From assembly GCA_965219855.1 (NCBI GenBank), contig CBDCOR010000030.1, positions 1 to 64,000 of the forward strand: a stretch of 64,000 bases of DNA, written 5' to 3'. The notes beneath the pieces were generated by a model. The model had not been told where the DNA came from, made no database searches, and worked only from the letters and a program-made list of their open reading frames with translations. Origin of the DNA: CAUZIZ01 sp965219855 (lineage in GTDB: Bacteria > Acidobacteriota > UBA6911 > RPQK01 > JAJDTT01). Position numbers and translations under genes: made by a program. Of the stretch, positions 26,732-35,559 are shown piece by piece (the first letter of the stretch is position 1; each line of letters begins with the position of its first letter).

Positions 26732-28168
26732 ATGTACATGGCACACCTAATCCTCGTCCTCCACACCCTGCTAGGCTTCGCCAGCTGGAGCGAAGCGGAC
26801 GACTCGGCTTTGATCGAGGCAGTCGAAAAAGGTGACGCCATAGCCGCACAGATCCTTCTGACCCAAGGCTCCAACATCGAGGCGAAGGGACGGGAGGGGC
26901 AGACGGCGCTGATCCTGGCCACCGACAAGGGCGACGTCGTTATGGTCCACACGCTGCTGGCCAGGGGTGCCAATGCGGACGCCAGGGACTCCGGTGGATG
27001 TACTCCGCTTATGACGGCGGTGGGACGAGCGGACATCTCCACGGTCCAGGTCCTGCTGGCTGCAGGCGCTCAGACAGAGATCGCAGATGAGGAGGATCGA
27101 ACTCCCCTGTTGGTAGCTGCAGAAGAGGGTTCGGTCGCGATCGTCCAAGCCTTGATTGCTGCAGGCGCCAAGGTCAACCAGGGAGATGGCAAGGACCAGA
27201 CTCCGCTGCTAAACGCGGCCGGATTCGGGAACGTTGCCACCGTCCAGGCTCTGCTGGCGGCCGGTGCCGACGTCCATGCTGGCGATCGAGAGGGCCGCAC
27301 AGCGTTATTGATGGCGTCACGCCGGGACGACGTCGCTACGGTGCGGGCATTGCTTGCTGCCAAGGCCGACGTGAATGTGCGAGATCAGAGTGGGCAGACT
27401 CCTCTACTCGATGCTTCCAGCACGGGTGACAGCGCTATCACACAGGCCCTGCTTTCCGCCGGAGCCGATCTTCATGTCAAAGATGAGGAGGAGCGGACTC
27501 CCTTGACGATGGCGGCAGAAAAGGGGGACGTGGCCTCGGTCCAGGTCCTGCTCGCCAACGGATCCAAGGTCGACGTGAAGGACGAAAACAACAGGACCCC
27601 TCTTCTTCGTGCGATCGACAAGGGCTATATCGCGGTAGTTCACGCGCTCCTGGCGGCCGGCGCCGATCTGAATACCAAAGACAAGGAGAATCAGACTCCA
27701 TTGATCTTGGCCACCGACAAGGGTTTCACCCCGATTGTGCTGGCCCTCCTGGCCAGGGGCGTCGATTTGAACGCGCAGGGAAAGTATGGAATGACCCCTT
27801 TGATGCTGGCATCGCTGCTGGGCCGCTCCCTGATCGTAAACGCAGTGCTGGACAGGAAGGTCGATCTGAACAAAAAGGACCACAACGGCCAAAGCGCTTT
27901 GCTATGGGCAACTGCCGGAGGCAACACCGATATTGTGAAGACCCTGCTGGCTGCAGGCGCCAAGATCAACGACCGGGCCAACAATGGAATGACCGCCTTG
28001 ATGATTGCCGCGGCTAGGGACGCCGCCGAGACTTTGGAAGTCCTGCTGGCAGCGGGGGCCAAAACGAAGAATAAGGCTGCGAACGGCCAGACCGCCTTGA
28101 TGATGGCAGAGGAAAAAGGCCACCTCGCTAGCGCCAAGGTGCTGCGAGAGGCGGGAGTCAAGAAGTAG
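26732..28168 (+). CDS. Exported ankyrin-repeat protein (14 repeats)
   Basis: The 478-residue protein starts with a signal peptide (HLILVLHTLLGFASWSEA) and otherwise consists of about 14 ankyrin repeats of 33 residues with the pattern DxxGxTPLLxAxxxGDxxxVxxLLAAGAxxxxx. AAGGAG lies 7 bases before ATG 26732. Ankyrin solenoids mediate protein-protein contacts; a periplasmic ankyrin may be an immunity, stress or host-interaction protein. Neighbouring repeats are similar enough to suggest recent internal duplication. Confidence 0.9.
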   Translation: MYMAHLILVLHTLLGFASWSEADDSALIEAVEKGDAIAAQILLTQGSNIEAKGREGQTALILATDKGDVVMVHTLLARGANADARDSGGCTPLMTAVGRADISTVQVLLAAGAQTEIADEEDRTPLLVAAEEGSVAIVQALIAAGAKVNQGDGKDQTPLLNAAGFGNVATVQALLAAGADVHAGDREGRTALLMASRRDDVATVRALLAAKADVNVRDQSGQTPLLDASSTGDSAITQALLSAGADLHVKDEEERTPLTMAAEKGDVASVQVLLANGSKVDVKDENNRTPLLRAIDKGYIAVVHALLAAGADLNTKDKENQTPLILATDKGFTPIVLALLARGVDLNAQGKYGMTPLMLASLLGRSLIVNAVLDRKVDLNKKDHNGQSALLWATAGGNTDIVKTLLAAGAKINDRANNGMTALMIAAARDAAETLEVLLAAGAKTKNKAANGQTALMMAEEKGHLASAKVLREAGVKK

Positions 28169-28207
28169 TCTTCGATCTACAGGTCAGGGTCGGTCAGGGT
28201 ATCGAAC

Positions 28208-28236
28208 AAAGAGAGCCACGACGGTCACGGCTCTGA
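28208..28236. terminator. Possible hairpin between convergent genes
   Basis: AGAGCC at 28212-28217 pairs with GGCTCT at 28229-28234, between the ankyrin gene and the end of the next minus-strand gene. The stem is only 6 base pairs without a U-tract, so it is weak evidence for a terminator. Confidence 0.3.
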
Positions 28237-28815
28237 TTTCGCCTCGGGAGCCTGCGGTTCGACTTTGATGGGAGTGATCTCCAGCGGCGCTGCATCCGTC
28301 TGAACCGACTCCAACGCCTCGATGAAGCGCTGCACCGATTCACCAATGACTTCTATCAGTGTCGGCAGCCCCTTGGCTTCAACCGCACCTACCCGACAGC
28401 CACTGGTCCAAGTGGTGGCGGGGATGGCTACCAATGGATTCCGAATCATCCGGACGGTCTGGTTCAATTGGATATCGATGCCGAAGACGTAGAGCCCTTC
28501 GGCCTCGCTTTTCACGGTGTTCACGTTGACATATAGATAGGGGGAACCCTCCTCTACCACCCACCGTTCGGCTCCCACATAGCGCACCTCAGCCTCCCTC
28601 AAACGGCGCCTCACCTCCTCTTCAACTGCCTCGGTGGTGAGCCCGTCCTCCTGGGCGTCGGCTCTCAGATCCTCCACGACGACGTGAATTCCATCCAGAT
28701 CTCGAAGCGACTCCCGATCCAGGACTCCTCCTACCACCCGTTGAGCCAAAAGCGGAGAAACAGCCGATAGCGCTAGAAAAAGGAGCAACCCGACGATCCA
28801 TCTCTCTTGCTTCAT
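28225..28815 (-). CDS. Exported protein of unknown function
   Basis: The 196-residue product has a signal peptide (IVGLLLFLALSAVSPLLAQ) and a mixed alpha/beta segment beginning with SLRDLDGIHVVVEDL and REAEVRYVGAERW, a pattern of small secreted proteins found across several phyla. A Pro/Glu-rich tail ends the protein. No enzymatic motif is visible. Confidence 0.6.
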   Translation of the reverse strand: MKQERWIVGLLLFLALSAVSPLLAQRVVGGVLDRESLRDLDGIHVVVEDLRADAQEDGLTTEAVEEEVRRRLREAEVRYVGAERWVVEEGSPYLYVNVNTVKSEAEGLYVFGIDIQLNQTVRMIRNPLVAIPATTWTSGCRVGAVEAKGLPTLIEVIGESVQRFIEALESVQTDAAPLEITPIKVEPQAPEAKSEP

Positions 28816-28855
28816 CTCTGCTCTTCCTCAACAATCGGTGTAGAGGGTAGCGGTC

Positions 28856-29275
28856 TTACTCCGCACCCAGGGTACGCTGAACGATCAGGTGTTCCTGCAC
28901 CGGTCGGCCGTCGATCAAATGCTCCTGAATGATTCGCTCCAGCACGGCTGGGTCGCAACGACGGTACCAGGTGCCCTCGGGGTAGACCACGGCGGTGGGC
29001 CCATCCAAGCAGATGCGCAGGCAGTCCGCCTTGCTCCTATAGATTCCGCCCCGTTCTGAGAGTCCCAATTCCTTCAAGCGACGCTTGAGATAGTTCCAGG
29101 CTTCAAGCGTCCGTTCTCGGTCGGCGCACTTGGGCTTGGCTTGATCGCAACAAAGGAAGATGTGGCGTCTGCAGACTAGAATCCCCAAGGTTTCAGCAGT
29201 CTGACGCAACTGGTTCAACGAGACCTCCGACGCGTCAGCTGGCGAAGAAGGCTTGGAGTCGCCCGGCATGGCCAT
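28856..29275 (-). CDS. Thioredoxin-like [2Fe-2S] ferredoxin domain protein
   Basis: The 139-residue protein contains RHIFLCCDQAKPKCADRE and SKADCLRICLDGPTAVVYPEGTWY, the four-cysteine pattern of the thioredoxin-like [2Fe-2S] ferredoxin family, followed by the C-terminal VLERIIQEHLIDGRPV. It is probably a soluble electron carrier. ATG 29275 was chosen; an alternative ATG at 29269 is two codons on, and the longer frame upstream is likely spurious. Confidence 0.85.
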   Translation of the reverse strand: MAMPGDSKPSSPADASEVSLNQLRQTAETLGILVCRRHIFLCCDQAKPKCADRERTLEAWNYLKRRLKELGLSERGGIYRSKADCLRICLDGPTAVVYPEGTWYRRCDPAVLERIIQEHLIDGRPVQEHLIVQRTLGAE

Positions 29276-29364
29276 GACACGAGAGTGTAGCACGACTGAT
29301 AAGATGGGATCTCCATGTGGTAAGATCCGCAATCGACTTGGCAAAGCCAGAAGGGTCATCCGGA

Positions 29365-31161
29365 ATGTCGATACCTTTCCAGCGCTGGACTCTGACCTTT
29401 TCACTCTGTTTCACCCTCGGTTGCTCCAACGGATTGGAAAAGCAGCGGGAGACCCAGCGTTTCCTGGATCGCTATAGTTCCAGCTTCCAGAAACTCTCCT
29501 ACGCCGCTTCTCTGGCCGAGTGGGAATCAAATACCCGTATCGTTGAGGGAGATGATACGAATGCCCGCAGGACTCGAGAGGCGAAGGAGGCTTTGGCAGC
29601 CTTCACGGGAAGTCTCAAAAACATAGAGATTTGTCAGGATCTGTTATCTCGTAGGGACAAGCTATTACCGGTTCAGGTGAGACAGCTGGAGGCCATCCTC
29701 TATCTGGCAGCCGACAAGCCTCAGACCGTTGCCGAGTTGGTTCGCCAGAGGATCGCGATAGAAACCGATCAATCCGAGAAACTCTATGGCTTCAGCTTCA
29801 AGATCGCAGACGATGAGGTGTCCACCAACCAGATCGACGAAATCTTGAGATTGGAGGCTCGGCTGCCCCTGCGCCAGCAGGCGTGGGTGGCCTCCAAGGA
29901 AGTCGGCAGAGTGCTGCGGCCTGGTCTAGAGAAACTGCAGCGGCTCCGCAACGAAACCGTGCGAGCATTGGGCTACAACGATTTCTTCAGCTACCAGGTT
30001 TCGGAATACAAGATGAACACCTCGGAGATGCTCGATCTGATGAAGCAGATCCTCCGAGAGGTGCGTCCTCTCTACCGTGAGTTGCACACTTTTGTTCGCT
30101 ACTCTCTGGCGGAAAAGTATGATGTCCCGGTCCCCGAAATGATCCCCGCGCACTGGTTGCCTAACCGTTGGGGTCAGGACTGGCAGGCGCTGACCTCGGT
30201 GGAAGGGCTAGACCTGGATGGAGCCCTTCGCGAGAAAGAGCCGAAATGGCTAGTCGAGCAGGCTGAGCGCTTCTACGTGAGCCTGGGCTTCGAGACGCTC
30301 CCCGGCAGTTTCAACGAGCGCTCCTCGCTCTATCCACTGCCTCCCGATGCCAACTACAAGAAGAACAACCACGCTTCGGCCTGGCACCTGGATCTGGAGG
30401 AAGACGTGCGCTCCTTGATGAGTGTAGAGAGCAACGCCTATTGGTATGAGACGGTTCATCACGAGCTCGGACACGTCTACTACTACCTTTCCTACACGAA
30501 CCCGGAGGTGCCCCTGCTGCTCCGTTCAGGAGCGAACCGTGCTTTCCACGAAGCGATCGGTTCCCTGATGGGACTGGCGGCTACCCAGCACCGTTTCGTC
30601 GGGGAGCTGGGCCTGCTTCCCGAGACCAGCTCTGCAGATCCAATTCAGACCCTGTTGAAAGAAGCTCTGAATTACGTAATTTTCATTCCCTGGTCGGCCG
30701 GAGTCATGACTGAATTCGAGCATGCGCTCTACGCCTTGGAACTCCCCTCGGAAGAGTGGAACAAACATTGGTGGGAGCTGAAGAAGAAGCATCAAGGGAT
30801 GGTACCACCCGTTATAAGATCCGACCCGCTCTGCGACCCGGCTACAAAGACCCACATCAATGACGACGCAGCTCAGTACTATGACTATGCCCTCTCGTTC
30901 CTGCTGCTATTTCAGTTCCACGACTACATCGCCCGTGAGCTCCTACAGCAGGGCCTTCACGATACCAACTGGTTGGGTAGAAAGGACGTGGGACGCTACC
31001 TGGGACAGATCATGAGTGTGGGAGCCAACGTCGACTGGCCGGATTTCCTGAAAGAGGTGACGGGCCAGAATCTTTCAGCCGGACCGATGCTCGAGTACTT
31101 CGAACCGCTGATGGAGTGGCTAAAGCAACAGAATCAGGGCCGAGAGCACACGCTGCCTTAG
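29365..31161 (+). CDS. M2-family (angiotensin-converting enzyme-like) zinc metallopeptidase, lipoprotein
   Basis: The 598-residue protein has a lipoprotein signal (TFSLCFTLGC) and the M2 catalytic motif HHELGH, with HExxH at about residues 366-370 and a third zinc ligand glutamate in FHEAIGSLMGLA about 25 residues later. The family motif MSVESNAYWYETVHHELGH is well conserved. M2 peptidases are dipeptidyl carboxypeptidases; the bacterial ones are periplasmic or outer-membrane anchored. The length is normal. Confidence 0.93.
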   Translation: MSIPFQRWTLTFSLCFTLGCSNGLEKQRETQRFLDRYSSSFQKLSYAASLAEWESNTRIVEGDDTNARRTREAKEALAAFTGSLKNIEICQDLLSRRDKLLPVQVRQLEAILYLAADKPQTVAELVRQRIAIETDQSEKLYGFSFKIADDEVSTNQIDEILRLEARLPLRQQAWVASKEVGRVLRPGLEKLQRLRNETVRALGYNDFFSYQVSEYKMNTSEMLDLMKQILREVRPLYRELHTFVRYSLAEKYDVPVPEMIPAHWLPNRWGQDWQALTSVEGLDLDGALREKEPKWLVEQAERFYVSLGFETLPGSFNERSSLYPLPPDANYKKNNHASAWHLDLEEDVRSLMSVESNAYWYETVHHELGHVYYYLSYTNPEVPLLLRSGANRAFHEAIGSLMGLAATQHRFVGELGLLPETSSADPIQTLLKEALNYVIFIPWSAGVMTEFEHALYALELPSEEWNKHWWELKKKHQGMVPPVIRSDPLCDPATKTHINDDAAQYYDYALSFLLLFQFHDYIARELLQQGLHDTNWLGRKDVGRYLGQIMSVGANVDWPDFLKEVTGQNLSAGPMLEYFEPLMEWLKQQNQGREHTLP

Positions 31162-31538
31162 TGCTCGTGTAAGAATAACTTCACATTCTGGCGTCTCAGC
31201 TTCACACCATCTTCGGACGCTCCTCAATCACGAAATCCGAGTTCCACCTGCCCTGCCTCAAGGTATAAATGATCAGCTCAAAACCCGACGGATAAGGGTC
31301 TGCAGAAGGCTACCTCGAGCCGGGCACATCGTGCCGAGGTCGCACTAATGCCTGCAAACGTGCTAAGATACCGTTGTTGGGCATCAGCCCGACCGCGGCG
31401 AACAGCAGAACCTCTCGTCATCTGTCCGAGATCACGCCGCTAACTAATTCCTCTTGCCCTTCACTGTTGTATGGGTCGGAACTACGGCCGTGCCGTACAG
31501 ACCCAGTCTGCTCGCGTACGGTCGAGAATAGGTTTTTT
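31162..31538. other. Non-coding gap before the DEAD-box helicase
   Basis: About 375 bases carry no supportable gene. The start (31172-31200, AAGAATAACTTCACATTCTGG) resembles the sequence following a transposase fragment at 40222, hinting at a shared IS end. The rest may be a long 5' untranslated region of the helicase, as is usual for cold-regulated DEAD-box genes. Confidence 0.4.
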
Positions 31539-32807
31539 ATGTCTACTTCAGCATCCTTTGTATCGAACGATTTTGAACGGTTTGGGCTTCACGAAGCCCT
31601 CATCCGTGGCGTCCGCGCCGCCGGCTTCGAAACCCCTCGAACGATCCAGCTCGAAACCATTCCCGCCGGCCTCGACGGCCGCGACGTGCTAGGCCTCGCG
31701 CGGACCGGCACTGGCAAGACCGCAGCCTTCGCGCTGCCGCTGCTCGATCGGCTCCTTGCGGTCCGCCGCCAGGGTCCTCGGACCCTGGTGCTTGCCCCAA
31801 CCCGGGAGCTCGCCACTCAAATCGCGGAAGAAATCCGCACGCTCTCCAAGTTCACCCGTCTGAAGGTGGTCACCATCTACGGGGGCGTCTCGATGGGCAG
31901 CCAGCTCAACGGGCTGCGTGCGCGCCCCGAGATCGTAGTGGGCTGCCCGGGTCGCGTCCTCGACCTGCTCCAGCAGGGTGTGCTCCGCCTTGGCCAGGTC
32001 GAGACCCTGGTACTCGACGAAGCCGACCACATGTTCGACATGGGCTTCCTGCCGGACATCCGCAGAATCCTCAAAGCGCTTCCGGCGCGACGGCAGAACC
32101 TGATGTTCGCGGCCACCATGCCGAGAGAAATCCGCCGGCTGGCCGACGATCTGCTGAGAGATCCGCAGGTGGTCGAGCTGGAAGATAACGCGCCGGCCGC
32201 CACCATCGATCATGCGCTGCATCTGGTTGCGGAGAGTCACAAACGCGCCCTGCTCGAGTACATGCTCAGCCGCGACGACTGCGACTCGGCCATCGTCTTC
32301 ATCCGCACGAAGCACCGAGCTCGACGTCTAGCCCAGCAGCTCAGCAAGGTTGGACACCGAGCCATAGGCCTCCAGGGAAACCTGTCCCAGCCCCAGCGCG
32401 ATCGGGCCATGAGCGGCTTCCGCTCGAGGCGCTACAACGTGCTGGTGGCAACGGACATCGCGGCCCGCGGCATCGACGTCAGCGGCGTCTCCCACGTGAT
32501 CAACTTCGACGTACCGAACACGCCCGAGGCCTACATCCATCGAATCGGACGCACCGGCAGAGCGGAGCGCGAAGGCATGGCCCGCACATTCGTCACTGGC
32601 AGTGATGGAGGTTGGGTACGCGCCACCGAACGCTTGATTGGTGCACGGATCCCGCGTCAGCATGTCGAGGGGTTCGAGCCGGACGCCCATGGGAAGCCCG
32701 AGCGGGATCACTCGCCGCGTTACAACGAAGGCAGCCGGCAACCCGGTGGACAACAACGGGGCAAGCGGTGCAATTCCGCCAACCGCAGCCGCTGGCGCAG
32801 CGGATAG
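31539..32807 (+). CDS. DEAD-box ATP-dependent RNA helicase (RhlE-like)
   Basis: The 422-residue protein has all helicase core motifs: Q-motif region, Walker A ARTGTGKT (residues 54-61), PTREL, GG, LDEADHMFDMGF (DEAD 160-163), motif III as AAT rather than the usual SAT, ATDIAARGID and HRIGRTGR. A short basic Gly/Arg/Asn tail follows. It probably unwinds RNA during ribosome assembly or decay at low temperature. ATG 31539 was chosen because homology begins there. Confidence 0.95.
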   Translation: MSTSASFVSNDFERFGLHEALIRGVRAAGFETPRTIQLETIPAGLDGRDVLGLARTGTGKTAAFALPLLDRLLAVRRQGPRTLVLAPTRELATQIAEEIRTLSKFTRLKVVTIYGGVSMGSQLNGLRARPEIVVGCPGRVLDLLQQGVLRLGQVETLVLDEADHMFDMGFLPDIRRILKALPARRQNLMFAATMPREIRRLADDLLRDPQVVELEDNAPAATIDHALHLVAESHKRALLEYMLSRDDCDSAIVFIRTKHRARRLAQQLSKVGHRAIGLQGNLSQPQRDRAMSGFRSRRYNVLVATDIAARGIDVSGVSHVINFDVPNTPEAYIHRIGRTGRAEREGMARTFVTGSDGGWVRATERLIGARIPRQHVEGFEPDAHGKPERDHSPRYNEGSRQPGGQQRGKRCNSANRSRWRSG

Positions 32808-32991
32808 AGAGATCCCGCGACACCGGAACGCCGATCCTGTCCGCTCTGCCTTGTTTGTGGACTCAGTAGATGAGTTTGGGCCTGGCGGATACAAGCCTCG
32901 ACGTCTTGCTCCACAACCTCGAGGAAGATCGTTTACGGGCTTTCTGATCCAGGGCCCGACGACCAAGCTCAGGTAGCCACAGGTTCCTTCC

Positions 32992-33408
32992 TCATCGCCC
33001 TGCGGCAGGTACGTCTGAGCGTCCGTAAACCAAGCCGATTACGACTCCCCCGACTCCTTCCTCCACCATGTGCCAGATGGCATCCACGATCACCATGTTG
33101 AGCGCATATTCTTCCTGCACCGCGTGCAGGATCAGGCTCAGCGGCAAAGTCCATAGAAGGCCAACCAGGATGCCGAATCTCAGCCCCTCCGTGACAGGCG
33201 AACCACCGCTGTAGCCTTTCGGATACAGATACGCCATCAGCAGCGCAAGAATGAACATCCCCAGGGCGATGAATCCCATGAGAGGCTCCTTCCGGCTGGA
33301 AGGCGTATTGTATAGGTCGATCATGAGAGCTATGTGCCACAAGCCTGCGAGCAGGAACATGGCGATGAATCCTGCGATGCAGGAAAGGATCAACTTCCTA
33401 CCGTTCAT
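32992..33408 (-). CDS. Four-helix integral membrane protein of unknown function
   Basis: The 138-residue protein has four hydrophobic segments (LILSCIAGFIAMFLLAGLWH, GFIALGMFILALLMAYLYP, GILVGLLWTLPLSLILHAV, GGVVIGLVYG), similar to small DUF2177/DUF1761-like membrane proteins. No catalytic motif is seen. It reads away from the pseudogene region that follows. Confidence 0.6.
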   Translation of the reverse strand: MNGRKLILSCIAGFIAMFLLAGLWHIALMIDLYNTPSSRKEPLMGFIALGMFILALLMAYLYPKGYSGGSPVTEGLRFGILVGLLWTLPLSLILHAVQEEYALNMVIVDAIWHMVEEGVGGVVIGLVYGRSDVPAAGR

Positions 33409-33711
33409 AGAAGACCTCCCTCTGGACGGCGGGCAAGGAATAAAAAAAGAGCCGCACGACCAGAGCCCGGTTTCCGGCAGTGCGTCGATTTCACAGGTTC
33501 AAGCCCAGCCTTCCTTCGGCCGGAGTCGCCGGTAGCCCGACCAGACCCTGTGCAAGCTCGCTTCTGCTTGCGAGGAGTCTCCCAGCACGACAGCTCGTGG
33601 CGCGCTCCAGTCAATCCAATTGTTTTGCCCGTTTTACCACTTTTGACGAGGGTAGGGGCAGTAGACAAAAAAGGCAAGGCGGTTCCGAGCTTGCCTCCCA
33701 GCGGGGTCTGA
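33409..33711. other. Non-coding gap, nothing recognised
   Basis: About 300 bases between the small membrane protein and the FG-GAP remnant. Overlapping open frames on both strands show no recognisable domain. It appears to be decayed sequence. Confidence 0.4.
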
Positions 33712-33978
33712 ATGACCTGTCTGGTCGGTACCAGTGGCGACCTGATTCTGTGGTGGAGGAATCGCGGGACCCCCACGGATCCAGCTTTTCGTTACCGGCG
33801 TTTCGTACGAGTCGGGGACAAACGCGATTTCACCTCCCTGCAAGGTGCTCGCATCAAGTTGCGGGTGGACGATTCCGGGTGGACGATTCGGGTGGACGAC
33901 TTCGACCTCGATGGCATCGGTGATCTGGCTGTCGCTGCAGCCTACCGCGACCTGAGGGTTTTCCTCAATACCCTTTAG
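33712..33978 (+). pseudogene. FG-GAP/VCBS repeat protein, C-terminal remnant
   Basis: The 88-residue frame contains DLILWWRNRGTPTDPAF, FVRVGDKRDF and VDDFDLDGIGDLAVAA...VFLNT, calcium-binding blade motifs of FG-GAP/VCBS proteins. These are normally part of large secreted beta-propellers. A GTGGACGATTC unit is present as near-tandem copies at about 33866-33900. No signal peptide or earlier blades are present, so it is a remnant. Confidence 0.6.
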
Positions 33979-33985
33979 GAGCAAA

Positions 33986-34045
33986 TTGACATACGTTGTG
34001 TGAATCGATACTCTAGTCGTTATACAATATCTCTTTCGATGGAGG
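33986..34045 (+). promoter_or_regulatory. Promoter and ribosome binding site of the vapBC operon
   Basis: TTGACA at 33986-33991 is followed by AT-rich sequence with -10 candidates GATACT (34007) and TATACAAT (34021). GGAGG at 34041-34045 precedes the GTG start by 4 bases. Antitoxin-controlled promoters usually carry an operator here; none is obvious. Confidence 0.5.
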
Positions 34046-34049
34046 ATTC

Positions 34050-34256
34050 GTGGGGACGGTCACCATTTCTCCCAAGTTTCAGGTCGTGATTCCCAAGGAT
34101 ATTCGGGAGAGACTAGGGCTTACACCCGGCCAGAAAATCCAAGCCATCGTCTGCGGCAATCGGATCGAGTTGATCCCAGTGCGCCCCGTCGTCGAAATGC
34201 GCGGGTTTCTGAAAGGGATCGATACACGGATCCAGCGCGAATCTGATCGCGTATGA
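34050..34256 (+). CDS. vapB: AbrB/SpoVT-family antitoxin (VapB-type)
   Basis: The 68-residue protein has the swapped-hairpin AbrB fold motif VTISPKFQVVIPKDIRERLGLTPGQ followed by AIVCGNRIELIPV. It starts with GTG 34050. The short C-terminal tail (MRGFLKGIDTRIQRESDRV) would bind the toxin. The stop overlaps the start of the PIN-domain toxin gene by 4 bases. Confidence 0.9.
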   Translation: MGTVTISPKFQVVIPKDIRERLGLTPGQKIQAIVCGNRIELIPVRPVVEMRGFLKGIDTRIQRESDRV

Positions 34257-34630
34257 ACGTCGTGGATTCCAGTGCGTGGCTCGAGTATTTTGCCAACGGG
34301 CCCAACGCCTCGTTCTTTGCAGAACCCATCGAACAAATCGACAAGCTAATCGTCCCGTCGATGAGTCTCTTCGAAGTTTTCAAACGTATACTCCAGCGCC
34401 GCGACGAAAACGATGCACTCCAAGCGGTGGCGGTCATGCATCAGGGAACTGTGGTTGACCTCGATGCATCAGTGGCACTGAGCGCTGCTCGACTCAGTGT
34501 CGAGAACAAGTTGCCTTTGGCGGATAGCGTGATGCTCGCCACCGCCAGGGAATACGACGCGGTGCTTTGGACTCAAGACGCAGACTTCGAGGGACTCGAG
34601 AGCGTGCAGTATCGAAAGCGAAAGTCGTAG
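34253..34630 (+). CDS. vapC: PIN-domain toxin (VapC-type ribonuclease)
   Basis: The 125-residue protein has the PIN acidic residues: MNVVDSSAWLEY (Asp5), the glutamate in SLFEVFKRI, and the late pair in LPLADSVMLATAREYDAVLWTQDADF. PIN toxins cleave RNA and are held inactive by the partner antitoxin. It is coupled by ATGA overlap to the antitoxin gene. Confidence 0.92.
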   Translation: MNVVDSSAWLEYFANGPNASFFAEPIEQIDKLIVPSMSLFEVFKRILQRRDENDALQAVAVMHQGTVVDLDASVALSAARLSVENKLPLADSVMLATAREYDAVLWTQDADFEGLESVQYRKRKS

Positions 34631-34725
34631 CTGTCTGCTGAGTAGTCGTTCTACTGGGAGATTTCTCGGCCAACCGCGTTAAGTTGACAATGCCGTTGCC
34701 AGAGTAGAGAACCTGCTTGGATCGA

Positions 34726-35286
34726 TTAAACAGAAGGGACAGGCACAACTTGCTTGATCGTCCCGTTGCTTACGTTGTAGACGGACCCGGAGACGACTAG
34801 TTGGTCTGGTGTTCCGGGCGTCTGGCGGAGTCGCTCGATGTCGTCTTGCACCGACGTGGCGGGATCGGCGATCGCCATTGCCGCTACTTCGTCGACACTG
34901 AGGCTGAGCCGTTCCGCCACCTGCTGCTGGATGGCCGGGTTGGCGAGACGAGACATTCCGCAATCGGTGTGGTGCATAACGACCAGTTCCGGCTGCATGG
35001 CGCCGCCTGGCAGGTTGGCACCCAGCACACCTAGGATGGCTAAATCTCGTATCACTGCCGGGGTGATCCTGCCGCCAGCGTTGCGTATGACGACTGCATC
35101 GCCGAGTCCGAACCTGAAGAGGTGTGCGGGATCGACGCGGGCGTCGACGCAGGTCAAGATGATCGTTGACATGCGAGGTCGAATGGTAAGGTCTCCTGCT
35201 GCGAACTGCTCAGCAAAGCTCCGGTTGCGATCGAGTAGCAGGGTCAGTCCATCCGTCTCTCCCCCTGTTATCTGCTCCTTAGTCAT
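34726..35286 (-). CDS. Beta-class carbonic anhydrase
   Basis: The 186-residue protein shows the zinc-binding and catalytic pattern of beta carbonic anhydrases: Cys46-x-Asp48-x-Arg50 in TCVDARVDP, and His106 and Cys109 in MHHTDCG. NAGGRI is also typical. It interconverts CO2 and bicarbonate. ATG 35286 has AGGAG about 10 bases upstream; the frame extending further upstream overlaps a different gene remnant. Confidence 0.92.
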   Translation of the reverse strand: MTKEQITGGETDGLTLLLDRNRSFAEQFAAGDLTIRPRMSTIILTCVDARVDPAHLFRFGLGDAVVIRNAGGRITPAVIRDLAILGVLGANLPGGAMQPELVVMHHTDCGMSRLANPAIQQQVAERLSLSVDEVAAMAIADPATSVQDDIERLRQTPGTPDQLVVSGSVYNVSNGTIKQVVPVPSV

Positions 35287-35303
35287 TCTGTATTTCTCCT
35301 TTC

Positions 35304-35447
35304 TCAGTTTGCCCTTGCCTGTCCGGAGATCATCCCCCAAAATTTCGAAATCACCCGTGCGGCAATCCCCTGCTGGAGAAGCTCCTTGATCGCTGGTGTT
35401 CCTGTCTTGCCTGTAGCCGCTGTGATGAGAATTCGTGGTGTGTTCAT
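35304..35447 (-). pseudogene. NmrA/NAD(P)-binding protein, N-terminal remnant
   Basis: The 47-codon frame (MNTPRILITAATGKTGTPAIKELLQQG) matches the start of NmrA-type Rossmann proteins with a GxxGxxG-like AATGKTG. It has a ribosome binding site (GGAGG) but stops after the first beta-alpha unit. It is similar to the start of the intact NmrA gene just upstream, so it probably derives from a tandem paralogue mostly lost by deletion. Confidence 0.65.
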
Positions 35448-35559
35448 GACTTGCTTCCTCCAAGTTGACGTTTTCTTGCGGATTCGAATACCAAGCTCGT
35501 CTTCCGTCCCTTGCGGGTGTCCGTGAGAAATTTGGCGGCCACCCCGGTCCTCGCTTCAT

